Source: CAYPKW01 sp964411425 (GTDB taxonomy: Bacteria; Pseudomonadota; Alphaproteobacteria; Dongiales; Dongiaceae). Taken from it: a stretch of 64,000 bases of DNA. The position numbers and the translations under genes are program-made. This document shows positions 27,437 through 36,415 of this stretch, piece after piece. Below the pieces are notes generated by a model. The model was not told where the DNA came from. It saw only the letters and a program-made list of their open reading frames with translations, and searched no databases. The DNA lies in assembly GCA_964411425.1 (NCBI GenBank), contig CAYPKW010000006.1, positions 13,148 to 77,147 on the forward strand. Direction: 5' to 3'. How positions within the stretch are numbered: position 1 is the first letter of the stretch; each line of letters opens with the position of its first letter.

Positions 27437-29131
27437 CTACGCCGCCAGCACGCCACGCCCGCCGGGGAGCCGGATGGTGGCGGTGGTGCCGGCGCCCGGC
27501 TTGCTTTCGAGGTCGAGGCTGCCGCCATGCAACTCGGCCAGCAGGCGCACCAGCGGCAGCCCAAGGCCGGTGCCGCGGTGCTTGCGGGTGAGCGCGTTCT
27601 CGACCTGGCCGAACGGGGCCAGCGCGGTGGCGATGTCCTTTTCGGCGATGCCGACCCCGGTGTCGGCGACGCCGATGGCGAATCCGTCGCCGTCGCGCGC
27701 TGCGGTCACCGTGACGCGGCCACCCGCGGGCGTGAACTTCACGGCGTTGGACAACAGGTTGATCAGCATCTGCTCCAACGCCCGCTCGTCGGCGTAAAGG
27801 GCTGGCAGATCGGCCGCAAGCTCCGCGCCGAGGGCGACGCCGCCCTCCTTGGCGCGGTCCCGCACCAGCCTGAAGCAGGCCTTGACCAGGCCCGGCAGGT
27901 CGATCTCGGCGGGGTTCAGCACCAGCTTGCCGGCCTCGATCTTCGACAGGTCGAGGACATCGTTGATGATGGTCAGCAGCAAGGCGCCGCTGTCGTGGAT
28001 GTCCTTGGCGTATTCCTTGTACTTCGGTTGCCCGATGGGGCCGAGCATTTCCTGCTGCATCACCTCGGCGAAGCCGAGGATGGCATTCAAGGGCGTGCGC
28101 AGCTCGTGGCTCATGTTGGCGAGGAACTCGGACTTGGAGCGGCTGGCGACCTCCGCCTGCTCCTTGGCGGCGCTGAGCGTCAGGGCCAGCTCGCGCTGCT
28201 TCATCTCGCTCCGGCGCAGGGCCTCCTCGGCGCGCATGCGGTCGGTCACGTCGATCTGGATGCCGACGTAACGGATGAGCTGCCGGTGCTCGTCGAAGAT
28301 CGGGGTCAGCGTAAGCTCGTTCCAGAACGTGCGGCCGTCCTTGCGATAGTTACGGATGGTCACCGTGACCGGCCGTCGGGCGCGGACGGCGCGCGTCAGC
28401 CGCTCGACCGTCTTGGGGTCGGTGTCGCGGCCCTGCAGCAGGCGGCAGTTGCGCCCGATCGCCTCCTCCGCCGTGTAGCCTGTCATGCGGGTGAAGGCGG
28501 GGTTGACGAACACGATCGGGTGGCCCGGCAGGTTGGGGTCGGTGATGGTGACCCCGGTCTGGGTGAAGGCGACCGCCTCGGCCAGCATGGCGTTGCGGTG
28601 CACGAGCTCCTTGAGCCGCGCTTCGCGCGCCTTCGCCTCGCTCACGTCGACGGCGACGACGAGCGTGCCGCCGTCCTCGGTGCGCCGCTCGATGATGTCG
28701 AACCACGTCTCGCCGCGCCGCGACTGGTGGGTCGAGGGTGCCGCGCGATGGTGCGCCAGGCGTTCGACGATCCACGCCTCGCCGAGGCCGGCGGGCTCGC
28801 CGGCAAAGCGCGCCGCCGCATAACGGCGCGTGAGATGCTCGAAGCTCACCCCCGGCACGGCGTCTTCCGCGACCGGGCTCACCAGCTCGCGATAGCGTGT
28901 GTTGCACAGCACCAGGCGGTCGTCGGGGTCGTAAAGCGCGAAGGCTTCCGGCATGCTTTCGATGGCGTCGAGCAGGCGGCCCTCCGCCTGGCGAGCGCGG
29001 CGCTCAGCCTCCAGGGCGTCCGCGGCCGGCGGCGCCTGGTGGGGCGCCTCGCGCCTGCGCCTTACGAACCGGCCCGGGACAACGGCAAGACCGCGTCCCA
29101 GATCGGCGAGCCGGCTCCAGCGATTCTCCAT
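27437..29131 (-). CDS. LOV-domain sensor histidine kinase
   Basis: A 564-residue cytosolic kinase. Residues ~45-170 form a PAS domain. Residues ~188-298 form a LOV domain with the photoactive motif GRNCRLLQGRDTD (Cys229), the flavin-contacting NPAF, NYRKDG and FWNEL Asn residues and GIQIDV Gln. A coiled coil leads to HisKA (FLANMSHELRTPLNAILGF, His342) and an HATPase_c with N-box LLSNAVKFTP, G1 VADTGVGI and G2 GTGLGLPLV. It therefore probably senses blue light through a flavin-Cys adduct. There is no transmembrane segment and no adjacent response regulator. It converges with the HIT gene (16 bp). Confidence 0.9.
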   Translation of the reverse strand: MENRWSRLADLGRGLAVVPGRFVRRRREAPHQAPPAADALEAERRARQAEGRLLDAIESMPEAFALYDPDDRLVLCNTRYRELVSPVAEDAVPGVSFEHLTRRYAAARFAGEPAGLGEAWIVERLAHHRAAPSTHQSRRGETWFDIIERRTEDGGTLVVAVDVSEAKAREARLKELVHRNAMLAEAVAFTQTGVTITDPNLPGHPIVFVNPAFTRMTGYTAEEAIGRNCRLLQGRDTDPKTVERLTRAVRARRPVTVTIRNYRKDGRTFWNELTLTPIFDEHRQLIRYVGIQIDVTDRMRAEEALRRSEMKQRELALTLSAAKEQAEVASRSKSEFLANMSHELRTPLNAILGFAEVMQQEMLGPIGQPKYKEYAKDIHDSGALLLTIINDVLDLSKIEAGKLVLNPAEIDLPGLVKACFRLVRDRAKEGGVALGAELAADLPALYADERALEQMLINLLSNAVKFTPAGGRVTVTAARDGDGFAIGVADTGVGIAEKDIATALAPFGQVENALTRKHRGTGLGLPLVRLLAELHGGSLDLESKPGAGTTATIRLPGGRGVLAA

Positions 29132-29285
29132 GATCGATCAGCGTGCCTCTGCAAAGTGGTCCGACTTAACCATCGGTTGACGGTGGTAAAGAAATCGTAA
29201 ACGGGTTAACGAAAGCTTGCCGCGCCGGCGGCGGCGGCCGGCTACGGCGCACGCCGGGAGAGAGGACGCTGCCTGAGCCGAACGC

Positions 29286-31031
29286 TCATTTCCGCAGACC
29301 GGCCTTGACGAGGCCTTCGATATAGTGTTGGCGGTCGCGCTCATACTTGAACCTCAGCGCCGAGTCGACGAACGCCAGCGACAAGTCGGGCTTGATCGCG
29401 AGGGCCCGCGCCAGCGCCTGCTTTGCCTCGTCGGCGCGATCGAGGTGACCGAGCGCGGAAATCTCCGCCATGATCGACCATACGGCCGCGTTCGATTGAC
29501 GTTGGCTCCGGCGCGCCCACTCGACCGCCTCCTCGTGCCGGCCGAGCAACGACAGCGCGAGCGCCTTGCTCGCCATGAACGCCCACATGAGGGGATCCCG
29601 GGGGCTCAGTCGCATCGCCTCGTCGTGCGAGGCGATGGCCTCTTCGGGTCGCCCGGCCATCCACAGCGTGTGGGCGCGCCCATAATGCGCGCCGGCATAG
29701 TTGGGCGTGAGCGTGAGTGCGACGTCCAACTCGGCCAGCGAGGCTTCGTGCTCGCCGGACATTAAATAGACACGACCAAGCGCGACGCGGGCGAACGGGT
29801 CGTTGGGGTCAAGCGAGACGGCGGTCTTTGCGATCCCGAGCGCGCGCGCGATCTGGTCATTCGGGTCGGGAAACAATCCAACGACGACGCCGTAGTAGAT
29901 AGCATAGGCTAAACCCGCGTAAGCGGAGGAGAAGTTCGGGTCGAGGTCGATGGCCCGGCGGAAGAATTCCTGTGCCTTGGCGTTGTCCTCGGCGTCATAG
30001 CGGTAGGCGTGCCAAAGCCCGCGCTGATAGCACTCCCAGGCGCCGAGGCTCTCGGCGGGTTTTCGCCGCGCGCGTTGACGCTCGGCGCTCGCCAGCTCCG
30101 GTTCGATTGCGATGACGATCGCCTGAGTCACGTCGTCCTGCACCGAGAAAATGTCCTCGAGATCGCGGTCGTAGCGTTGCGCCCACAGGTGACTGCCGGT
30201 CTCGCCGTCGACCAATTGGGCAGTGACGCGCAGGCGCTTGCCGGCGACCCGGACGCTGCCCTCGACGACGTAGCGCACGCCGAGCTCGCGCCCGACCCGG
30301 CGTACGTCGACGTGTTGGCCCCGGTATTGGAACGAGGAGTTGCGGGCGATGACGAAGAGCTCGCGAAAGCGGCTGAGCTCGGTGATGATATCGTCGCTGA
30401 TGCCGTCGGATAAGTACTCCTGCGTCGGGTCGCCCGACATGTTGGCGAACGGCAGCACCGCGATGGAAGGCTTGTCGGGAACCGGCAAGTCGGCGCCAGG
30501 GCGCGGCGCGGCCGCTACCTGGAGCGCGACACGGTAGACCCGAAGCGGCGCGGCGATGTTCTTGACCTCGCGCATGCCCAGGTCCTCGAATGCGAGGTCG
30601 ATCTTGCGGGCCACCTCGTCATGCACCTTGCCCGAGACGCACACGCCGCCCGGATCGGCGATCTCCTGGAGCCGCGCCGCCACGTTCACGCCGTCGCCGT
30701 AAAGGTCCGTGCCCTCGGCTATGACGTCGCCCAAGTTGATACCGACCCGCAGCAGGATCCTCTTGTCGTCCGGCGCCTCCGCGCTGCGCGCCGCCATGCC
30801 GCGTTGAAGTGCTACCGCGCACGCGACCGCGTTGACCGCGCTGGCAAACTCGACGAGCGCGCCGTCGCCCATGAGCTTCACAAGGCGCCCGCCATGCTCG
30901 GCAAGAAGAGGCACAAGGACATCCTTGCGGAGAACCTTGAGGGCCGTGAGCGTACCGGCCTCATCCACGCCCATGAGGCGGCTGTAGCCGACCACATCGG
31001 CGCACAAAATCGCGGCGAGGCGGCGCGCCAT
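29286..31031 (-). CDS. class III adenylate/guanylate cyclase with TolB-like and TPR domains
   Basis: A 581-residue protein. The N-terminal CHD cyclase domain has metal Asp residues in LCADVVGYS and LMGDGALVEF and an intact transition-state Asn and Arg in GVNVAARL. A linker leads to the FlgO/TolB-like domain (KPSIAVLPFANMSGDPTQEYLSDGISDDIITELSRF), and TPR repeats fill roughly residues 340-570. Such proteins are common in rhizobia and relatives. It probably makes cAMP; the signal sensed is unknown. It starts with MARRLAAILCADVVGYS. Confidence 0.9.
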   Translation of the reverse strand: MARRLAAILCADVVGYSRLMGVDEAGTLTALKVLRKDVLVPLLAEHGGRLVKLMGDGALVEFASAVNAVACAVALQRGMAARSAEAPDDKRILLRVGINLGDVIAEGTDLYGDGVNVAARLQEIADPGGVCVSGKVHDEVARKIDLAFEDLGMREVKNIAAPLRVYRVALQVAAAPRPGADLPVPDKPSIAVLPFANMSGDPTQEYLSDGISDDIITELSRFRELFVIARNSSFQYRGQHVDVRRVGRELGVRYVVEGSVRVAGKRLRVTAQLVDGETGSHLWAQRYDRDLEDIFSVQDDVTQAIVIAIEPELASAERQRARRKPAESLGAWECYQRGLWHAYRYDAEDNAKAQEFFRRAIDLDPNFSSAYAGLAYAIYYGVVVGLFPDPNDQIARALGIAKTAVSLDPNDPFARVALGRVYLMSGEHEASLAELDVALTLTPNYAGAHYGRAHTLWMAGRPEEAIASHDEAMRLSPRDPLMWAFMASKALALSLLGRHEEAVEWARRSQRQSNAAVWSIMAEISALGHLDRADEAKQALARALAIKPDLSLAFVDSALRFKYERDRQHYIEGLVKAGLRK

Positions 31032-31178
31032 TCAGGAACCTCCCTCGATCCCGACATTAGCGAACCGCCGCGGCAGAATCCATGCAACGACATTTGCGCG
31101 TTTGTTCTCGGCCGATCTGCCGTCTCGACACCGACCCGACGAAACGTCTCGCACGATTGTTCCGATCACCGCCGCCGG

Positions 31179-31697
31179 CTATGGCGCGTGCCGGGCGACG
31201 TAGGCGGCCGCGAGCGGCCCCAGGCGGCGCTGCAGCCAGTGGATCAGCGCCCGGTCGCGGGCCTCCCACAGGCGCGGCGCGTCGAACACGCAAGGCTCCA
31301 GAATCCCGTAGCATCGGCCTTCATGGTAGAGCGGCGCGTGGATGAGCGCGCGGTGCTGGAACGCCTGGCGCTCGTAATCGAGGTTGAGCACGCCGGGGCC
31401 GGCGCGCTCGATGTCGTCGATGTAGAGCGCCTCGGGGTTGCGCAGCGCCTCGGCGAACAGGGGGTCCTCGGCGGCGAGCCCAGCCGGCTCCTCCTTCCAG
31501 CCCGCCTCGCGCGCGAAGGCGTGTTCGGGCTTCGCCCACCAGCCGTGGGTGCAGCTCGAAAGCCGCCGCGCCGGGTCGCGCAGGAACAGGAGACAGCGCT
31601 CGCAGCCGAGCGCCCGGCACAGCGCCGGCATCAGCGCGTCCAGCGGCGGCCGGGACTCATCCTCGAACAGCGCTTCGATCTCGCGCGGCGGCGTCAT
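31179..31697 (-). CDS. GAF domain protein
   Basis: A 172-residue single GAF-like domain: ALCRALGCERCLLFLRDPARRLSS, LNLDYERQAFQHRALIHAPLYHEGRCYGILEPCVF. It has no output domain and is rich in Trp and Cys. It may bind a small ligand, or sense redox through its Cys residues. It is not obviously in an operon; 147 bp separate it from the cyclase gene downstream. Confidence 0.7.
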   Translation of the reverse strand: MTPPREIEALFEDESRPPLDALMPALCRALGCERCLLFLRDPARRLSSCTHGWWAKPEHAFAREAGWKEEPAGLAAEDPLFAEALRNPEALYIDDIERAGPGVLNLDYERQAFQHRALIHAPLYHEGRCYGILEPCVFDAPRLWEARDRALIHWLQRRLGPLAAAYVARHAP

Positions 31698-31760
31698 CGG
31701 GCAGTCCCCCGTCCTCTTCAGCGGCTATTATAGCCCGCCGGGGACGGGTCGGGTCATGTT

Positions 31761-32972
31761 CTAGGCGGCGGGCGCCGGAATCTTCAGGCGAACCGCTAAC
31801 AGGGCCGCGAGCGCGAGGGCGATCCCGATGCCGGCCACAGTGGCGCCCCAGCCGAGGCGGTCGAAGACTTGGCCCAGCACCAGGCTGCCGACGAGGCCGC
31901 CGAGGTAATAGGAGGCGAGATAGATGCCGCTGGCCGAGCCGCGGTCGCCGATGGCGGCGCGGCCGACGAAGCCGGTCGCCGCCGCCTGGGCGAAGAACGT
32001 GCCCACGGCGACCAGCGCCAACCCGGCCAGCACCGGAACGAGGCTCGGCACCAGCAGCAGCGGCAGGCCCGCGCCGGCCACCGCTAGCGCCGCCCAGAAC
32101 GTCGGCCGCGTCCCCAGGCGCCGGGCCGTGCGGCCCGCCAATGGGGTGGTCACGATCGAGGGCAAGAAGACGAAGTAGACGAGGCCTAGCGTCATCGCGC
32201 TGAGCGCGATCGGCGCCTGCGCCAGCACGAAATTCACGTAGGTGAAGGTGCCGATGAACGCGAACAGGATGATGAAGCCGATGCCGAAGCTCGCGCGCAG
32301 CGCCTTGTTGCGGAAATGCTCGGCCCAGATGGCGAGCGAGGAGCTGGCGCAGGAGTGGGCCGGCGCCGGCGCGCAGCGATTGAGGCTCACATACACCAGG
32401 ACCGCGCCGGCGAGGTTGAGCAGCGCGAAGAAATAGAAGTTCGGGGCCAGGCCAAGGGAATCGGCGATCGACGCCGACACCAGGCGGCCGACCAGGTTGC
32501 TGGCGACGTTGCCGGTGATGTAGGCGGCCAGCGCGCCGGTGGTCTCCTCGGCGCTGGTCTGCTCCGCCAGGTACGCCATGCTGAGCGTGAAGGCCGTGGC
32601 CATGCAGACGCCTTGCGCGATGCGTAAGGCCGTGAACAGGGCGAGGTCGGGCATCGTGCCGAGCAGGAACGTCGGGATCGCCAGCAGGGTCAGGCTGGCG
32701 CAGATGCCGATGCGCTGGTCGATGCGCCGGCTGAAGAACGCCACCACGATGCCGGCGGCGGCCATGCCGATCGTGCTCGCGTTCACCGCGAAGCCCATGG
32801 CGGCCGGCGTCACGCCATAGGCCGCGGCCAGCGACGGCAGTATCGCCTGCGTCGCGAACAAGTCGACCAGCGTGAGGAAGGCCGCCAGCCCGACCACGAT
32901 CGTGCGCAGCTGTGGGCGGTTGTCCGCCGCCTGCACCGAGGCCGAGGCCCCAACTTCGATTGCGTTTGCCAT
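31761..32972 (-). CDS. MFS transporter
   Basis: A 403-residue 12-helix transporter of the major facilitator superfamily. Helix 1 is TIVVGLAAFLTLVDLFATQAILPSL, the loop-2 region reads FFSRRIDQRIGICAS, and the middle cytoplasmic loop is short. Family resemblance is to the YnfM/drug-exporter-like group. The ATG at 32972 has GGGAGG upstream. The substrate is unknown. A 10-bp-stem hairpin lies between it and the upstream cupin gene. Confidence 0.87.
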   Translation of the reverse strand: MANAIEVGASASVQAADNRPQLRTIVVGLAAFLTLVDLFATQAILPSLAAAYGVTPAAMGFAVNASTIGMAAAGIVVAFFSRRIDQRIGICASLTLLAIPTFLLGTMPDLALFTALRIAQGVCMATAFTLSMAYLAEQTSAEETTGALAAYITGNVASNLVGRLVSASIADSLGLAPNFYFFALLNLAGAVLVYVSLNRCAPAPAHSCASSSLAIWAEHFRNKALRASFGIGFIILFAFIGTFTYVNFVLAQAPIALSAMTLGLVYFVFLPSIVTTPLAGRTARRLGTRPTFWAALAVAGAGLPLLLVPSLVPVLAGLALVAVGTFFAQAAATGFVGRAAIGDRGSASGIYLASYYLGGLVGSLVLGQVFDRLGWGATVAGIGIALALAALLAVRLKIPAPAA

Positions 32973-33006
32973 CGCTTGTGCCTCCCTGTCGAGATGTCGG
33001 GCGGAG

Positions 33007-33031
33007 GCGTGACGCCCTGGCGGCGTCACGC
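33007..33031. promoter_or_regulatory. perfect inverted repeat between cupin and MFS genes
   Basis: GCGTGACGCC (33007-33016) and GGCGTCACGC (33022-33031) form a 10-bp perfect stem with a 5-nt loop. It is not followed by a T-run on either strand. It could therefore be an operator for the MFS gene, whose start is 35 bp away, or a Rho-independent-like stem without a U-tract. Confidence 0.5.
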
Positions 33032-33058
33032 TCCCGATTCCATCACTCTCGCCGGCGA

Positions 33059-33535
33059 TCAGCTGCCGTGGAAGATGTCGGTCGAAAGCAGGCGCGCGAC
33101 GCCGGCGCCGTTGTTCTTCCACCAATGCGACTCGCCGTTCGATTCGGTCGACACCTCGCCGGTCTTGTGTTCGATCGGCACCTTGCAGCCACTGCTGTAT
33201 TCGGTGACCGTGCCTTCGAGGACGTAGATGAGGGCCGGCCGGTCGGCATGGCTGTGCCAGGGCACTTCGCCGCCCGGCTGGATCACGAGCAGGCGCGTGC
33301 GCAGCTGGCGCCCGTCCATGCCCGGAATCTCCTGCGCCAGGTCGACGTGGGCCAGCACCGTGTCCGTCACGTCCTTGGGCGCGGTTGCGCCCGGCTTCAT
33401 GGCGTCGGTGGCCATCTGGTCGGCCGGGCATTCGCCCGCCATCGCCGCGCCCGAGGCAACGGCGATCGCGCCGACGACGGCGCCGGCCAATGAAAGGCCA
33501 CGCCAGCAGGCCCGGCGTTTGCTGTCGATGATCAT
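33059..33535 (-). CDS. secreted cupin-domain protein
   Basis: A 158-residue protein with a Sec signal peptide (WRGLSLAGAVVGAIAVASGAAMAGE, likely cut after AMA) and one cupin barrel: LLVIQPGGEVPWHSHADRPALIYVLEGTVTEY with metal-binding His residues, then GESHWWKNNGAG. Periplasmic cupins of this kind have unknown enzymatic roles. It is transcribed toward the MFS gene. Confidence 0.82.
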   Translation of the reverse strand: MIIDSKRRACWRGLSLAGAVVGAIAVASGAAMAGECPADQMATDAMKPGATAPKDVTDTVLAHVDLAQEIPGMDGRQLRTRLLVIQPGGEVPWHSHADRPALIYVLEGTVTEYSSGCKVPIEHKTGEVSTESNGESHWWKNNGAGVARLLSTDIFHGS

Positions 33536-33674
33536 AACCCTTCTCCTCCTTCATGCTCCGCTGTGGCTGCGGCATAGGCCGCAGGTTAGGGAAGGGATGA
33601 TCGCGGAACCCGCCCAGGGGCGGAAATGCCGGATATCTTTGGATTCGATAGCCGAGGGCTATCGTCGCCGCCAC

Positions 33675-34343
33675 TCACGTAGAGGGGCGTCTGCCGGGCA
33701 ACCACGACGGCCGGCCCATGGCCTCGGCGTAGGCGGCGAACATGAGGTTGAAGCCCAGGCTGATGCGGACACTGGCGCTGCGGTTGGGAGCGACCGAGTG
33801 CGGCAGCCACGCGGGAAATATCAGCAGCGTGCCGTCCTCGACCTTGACCGCGACCTGCTCGGTGTTCTCCGCGGTCAGCTCCCCGACCGGCGGGCGGATG
33901 ATTCCGGCCTGCGGCCGCGGGTCGTGGAAATTGACAGTGTCGGCGCCCGGGTGCGTCCGCACGTAGTAGACGCCGCTGAGGTAGTTGTTCGGATGGCTGT
34001 GCTCGCGGTGCCCGGCGCCCGGGGCGTTGGCGTTGGCCCAGCAGCCGGTGATCCTGACGCCCTCGTGGCCGACCTTGAGGTACTCGAGGACCCGCTCGGC
34101 CGCCTCGTTGATGCAGTCGACGACCTCTCGGAACTTGTCCAGTTCGTGCAGTCCATGGTCCGACTGCCAGCTTTCCCCGGGCTTGAGCTGGGCGAACGGT
34201 GCCCCGATCTCGCCCAGCGTCCGCACGATCCCATCGTTGATCGACCGGCGGGCCGCGGGCCCGAGTTCCGCCTTCCACACGAACGTGGGGAACATGCGCA
34301 ACACGTCGGAGTCGAGAAATCTTTGCTCGGGGCGCTTGGTCAT
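33675..34343 (-). CDS. 2OG-Fe(II) oxygenase family protein (TIGR02466-like)
   Basis: A 222-residue putative 2-oxoglutarate/Fe(II) dioxygenase. It contains HREHSHPNNYLSGVYYVRTHPGADTVNFHDPRP and PAWLPHSVAPNRSASVRISLGFNL, giving the His/Asp...His iron site and the Arg that binds oxoglutarate. The substrate is unknown; phage and marine bacteria carry similar proteins. ATG 34343 (AAGGA upstream) is preferred over an in-frame TTG at 34382. It is the last gene of the operon starting at 37489. Confidence 0.82.
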   Translation of the reverse strand: MTKRPEQRFLDSDVLRMFPTFVWKAELGPAARRSINDGIVRTLGEIGAPFAQLKPGESWQSDHGLHELDKFREVVDCINEAAERVLEYLKVGHEGVRITGCWANANAPGAGHREHSHPNNYLSGVYYVRTHPGADTVNFHDPRPQAGIIRPPVGELTAENTEQVAVKVEDGTLLIFPAWLPHSVAPNRSASVRISLGFNLMFAAYAEAMGRPSWLPGRRPST

Positions 34344-34382
34344 GATCCTTGCGAAGCGGCAACTCGGGTCGATGGCCGGCAA

Positions 34383-35474
34383 TCAGGGCAACAGGACCAG
34401 TTTGCCCACGAACTCCTTACGGAGAAACTCTTGCTGTGCCTGCACAATATCTTGCAACGGAAACGTCTTGGCCAGGACCGGCTGGATCTCGCCCCGTTCG
34501 ATGTAACCGACGAGGTTCCGGAACACCTCGGCCTCCAGGACGGTGCAGCCTAGAAGCCGGAGATCCTTGAGATAAAGGGTTCGAAGGTCGAGCTCGACGA
34601 TCGGCCCCGCGATGGCGCCCGACGCAGCGTACCTGCCTCCACGCCGCAGCACGCCGAGTAGCTGCGGCCAGTGCGCTCCGCCGACGACGTCGATAACGAC
34701 GTCTATTGTTTCCGCTCCAAGTCGATCGAGCAAATTGTCATCGCGAAGGACGGTCCGCTCCGCCCCGAGAGATTCGACCCGTTCTGCCTTTGCGGCGCTC
34801 GTGACGGCAGTCACCCTGGTGCCGCGCCTTCTCGCAAGCTGTACCGCGGCCGAGCCAACCCCACCGGAGGCGCCGGTGATCAGGACTGATTCGCCTTGGG
34901 CGAGATCGGCTCGGGTGATCATGTTCTCGGCGGCTGAATAGGCGCAAGGAAACGTCGCGAGCTCGGCATCGGAAAGGTTGCTCACGACCGGGTAGGCATG
35001 GACGGCCGGGACTTTCGCATATTCGGCGAAACCGCCATCGCATTCCGATCCCAGGTAGCGAGCTTCGTAGGGTTTCCAGCCAACGGGTTCGCGCAAGACA
35101 GGCTCGACAAGAACCCGCTGGCCTATTCGGGCTGCATCGACACCATGGCCGACGGCGACGATCCGGCCGCAGACATCGGCCCCCTGAATGAGAGGGAATT
35201 TGCGCTCGCCGCCGGTCCAGCCCGCATCGCCGGGACTCGCCGCCGCGAAACCGGACATCCCGCCAGTGGCGGTTGTGCCCTCGGTAACGCCCTTCGAGTA
35301 CCATCCCGTCCGCGTATTGATGTCCGTGTTGTTGATGCCGGCCGCCGCGACCCGGATCAGCACCTCCCCGGCCTGGGGCACGGGGACCGGTGCATCCAGG
35401 CGATACTCGAGCCGATCGAACCCGCCGTATCCATTGAGGAACACGGCCTTCATCGCCTTTGGAATCTCGGCCAC
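34383..35474 (-). CDS. zinc-type alcohol dehydrogenase-like oxidoreductase (MDR)
   Basis: A 363-residue medium-chain dehydrogenase/reductase. It has the GroES-like N-terminal domain (AGEVLIRVAAAGINNTDINTRTGWY, IQGADVCGRIVAVG) and the Rossmann motif GASGGVGSAAVQLARRRG. The structural zinc Cys cluster is absent, suggesting a quinone-reductase or enoyl-reductase-like activity. The substrate is unknown. It lies 12 bp after the beta-hydroxyacid dehydrogenase gene and 39 bp before the oxygenase gene. Confidence 0.85.
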   Translation of the reverse strand: MAEIPKAMKAVFLNGYGGFDRLEYRLDAPVPVPQAGEVLIRVAAAGINNTDINTRTGWYSKGVTEGTTATGGMSGFAAASPGDAGWTGGERKFPLIQGADVCGRIVAVGHGVDAARIGQRVLVEPVLREPVGWKPYEARYLGSECDGGFAEYAKVPAVHAYPVVSNLSDAELATFPCAYSAAENMITRADLAQGESVLITGASGGVGSAAVQLARRRGTRVTAVTSAAKAERVESLGAERTVLRDDNLLDRLGAETIDVVIDVVGGAHWPQLLGVLRRGGRYAASGAIAGPIVELDLRTLYLKDLRLLGCTVLEAEVFRNLVGYIERGEIQPVLAKTFPLQDIVQAQQEFLRKEFVGKLVLLP

Positions 35475-35486
35475 GGAACGGTTCCC

Positions 35487-36398
35487 TCATTCTGCCAATG
35501 CGGCCGGAAAGCCCGCGGCGCGAAGATCGGTATGAAGAGCGTCCTCCAGGAGCTTCACCGCCATCGTCGACCAGGCCTCTCCGCCATAGGCCTCGCGGGC
35601 GCGGATGAAGGTCTGCATCGCCTGCGTTGCAAGATCGAGCGGCACGCCGAACTCGCGCCCGAAATTCATCGCGAAACCCAAATCCTTCAGCGCCAGGTCC
35701 ATGGTGAAGCCGATATCGTAGCTGCCGTTGAGGATAAGTTGGCCCTCCGTCTCGTGCACGAAGCTGGTGCCCGAGCTCGCCTTGATCGCGTGAAACGCCT
35801 GGGCCAGATCGAGGCCGCCCCGCTTCGCCAGCATCAACGCCTCGCCGCAGGCAATGAGGTGGATGAAGGCAAGCATGTTGGTGATGACCTTGATCGCCGA
35901 CGCCGAGCCAAGGGGGCCCATATGAAAGATCTGGTCGCCCATTGCTTCGAGCGCGGGACGATGCGCGGCGAACAACGCTTCTTCGCCACCGGCCAGCACG
36001 GTGATCTTGCCGGCGGCGGCGAGATGTACCCCGCCGGTGACCGGTGCTTCGAGCGTCCCGACATTGGCTTGGCCGGCCAGCGCGGCAAGCCTGAGGATTT
36101 CGTCGCGGCCGAGCGTGCTCATCTCGATCCACGCGCCACCACTCTTGAACCCGGCAAGAATGCCATCGGGTCCCGCAAGCACCGCCTTGGAGACCCTGGG
36201 CGAAGGAAGGCAGGTCAGGACCGCGTCGCTCGCCTCTGCCACGGCCTTCGGGCTATCGCCCCACTTTGCACCCATCGCGAGGTGCCGGCCAGCGAGCTCA
36301 CGGTTGATGTCGTGAACGCTGACCTTGAAACCACCTCTAAGCAGGCTTGCCGCGAGGTGGCCGCCCAAATGGCCCAGTCCGATGAATCCGTATCGCAT
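35487..36398 (-). CDS. 3-hydroxyisobutyrate dehydrogenase-type NAD(P) oxidoreductase
   Basis: A 303-residue beta-hydroxyacid dehydrogenase with nucleotide motif FIGLGHLGGHLAASLL. It also has the substrate-loop motif EAPVTGGVHLAAAGKITVLAGG and catalytic Lys in SAIKVITNMLAFIHLIACGEA. The second domain is all-helical (KDLGFAMNFGREFGVPLDLA). The exact substrate could be hydroxyisobutyrate, tartronate semialdehyde or another. It is the second gene of the operon, 17 bp behind the zinc alcohol dehydrogenase. Confidence 0.88.
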   Translation of the reverse strand: MRYGFIGLGHLGGHLAASLLRGGFKVSVHDINRELAGRHLAMGAKWGDSPKAVAEASDAVLTCLPSPRVSKAVLAGPDGILAGFKSGGAWIEMSTLGRDEILRLAALAGQANVGTLEAPVTGGVHLAAAGKITVLAGGEEALFAAHRPALEAMGDQIFHMGPLGSASAIKVITNMLAFIHLIACGEALMLAKRGGLDLAQAFHAIKASSGTSFVHETEGQLILNGSYDIGFTMDLALKDLGFAMNFGREFGVPLDLATQAMQTFIRAREAYGGEAWSTMAVKLLEDALHTDLRAAGFPAALAE

Positions 36399-36415
36399 GC
36401 TGTGTCGGCCCCGGA

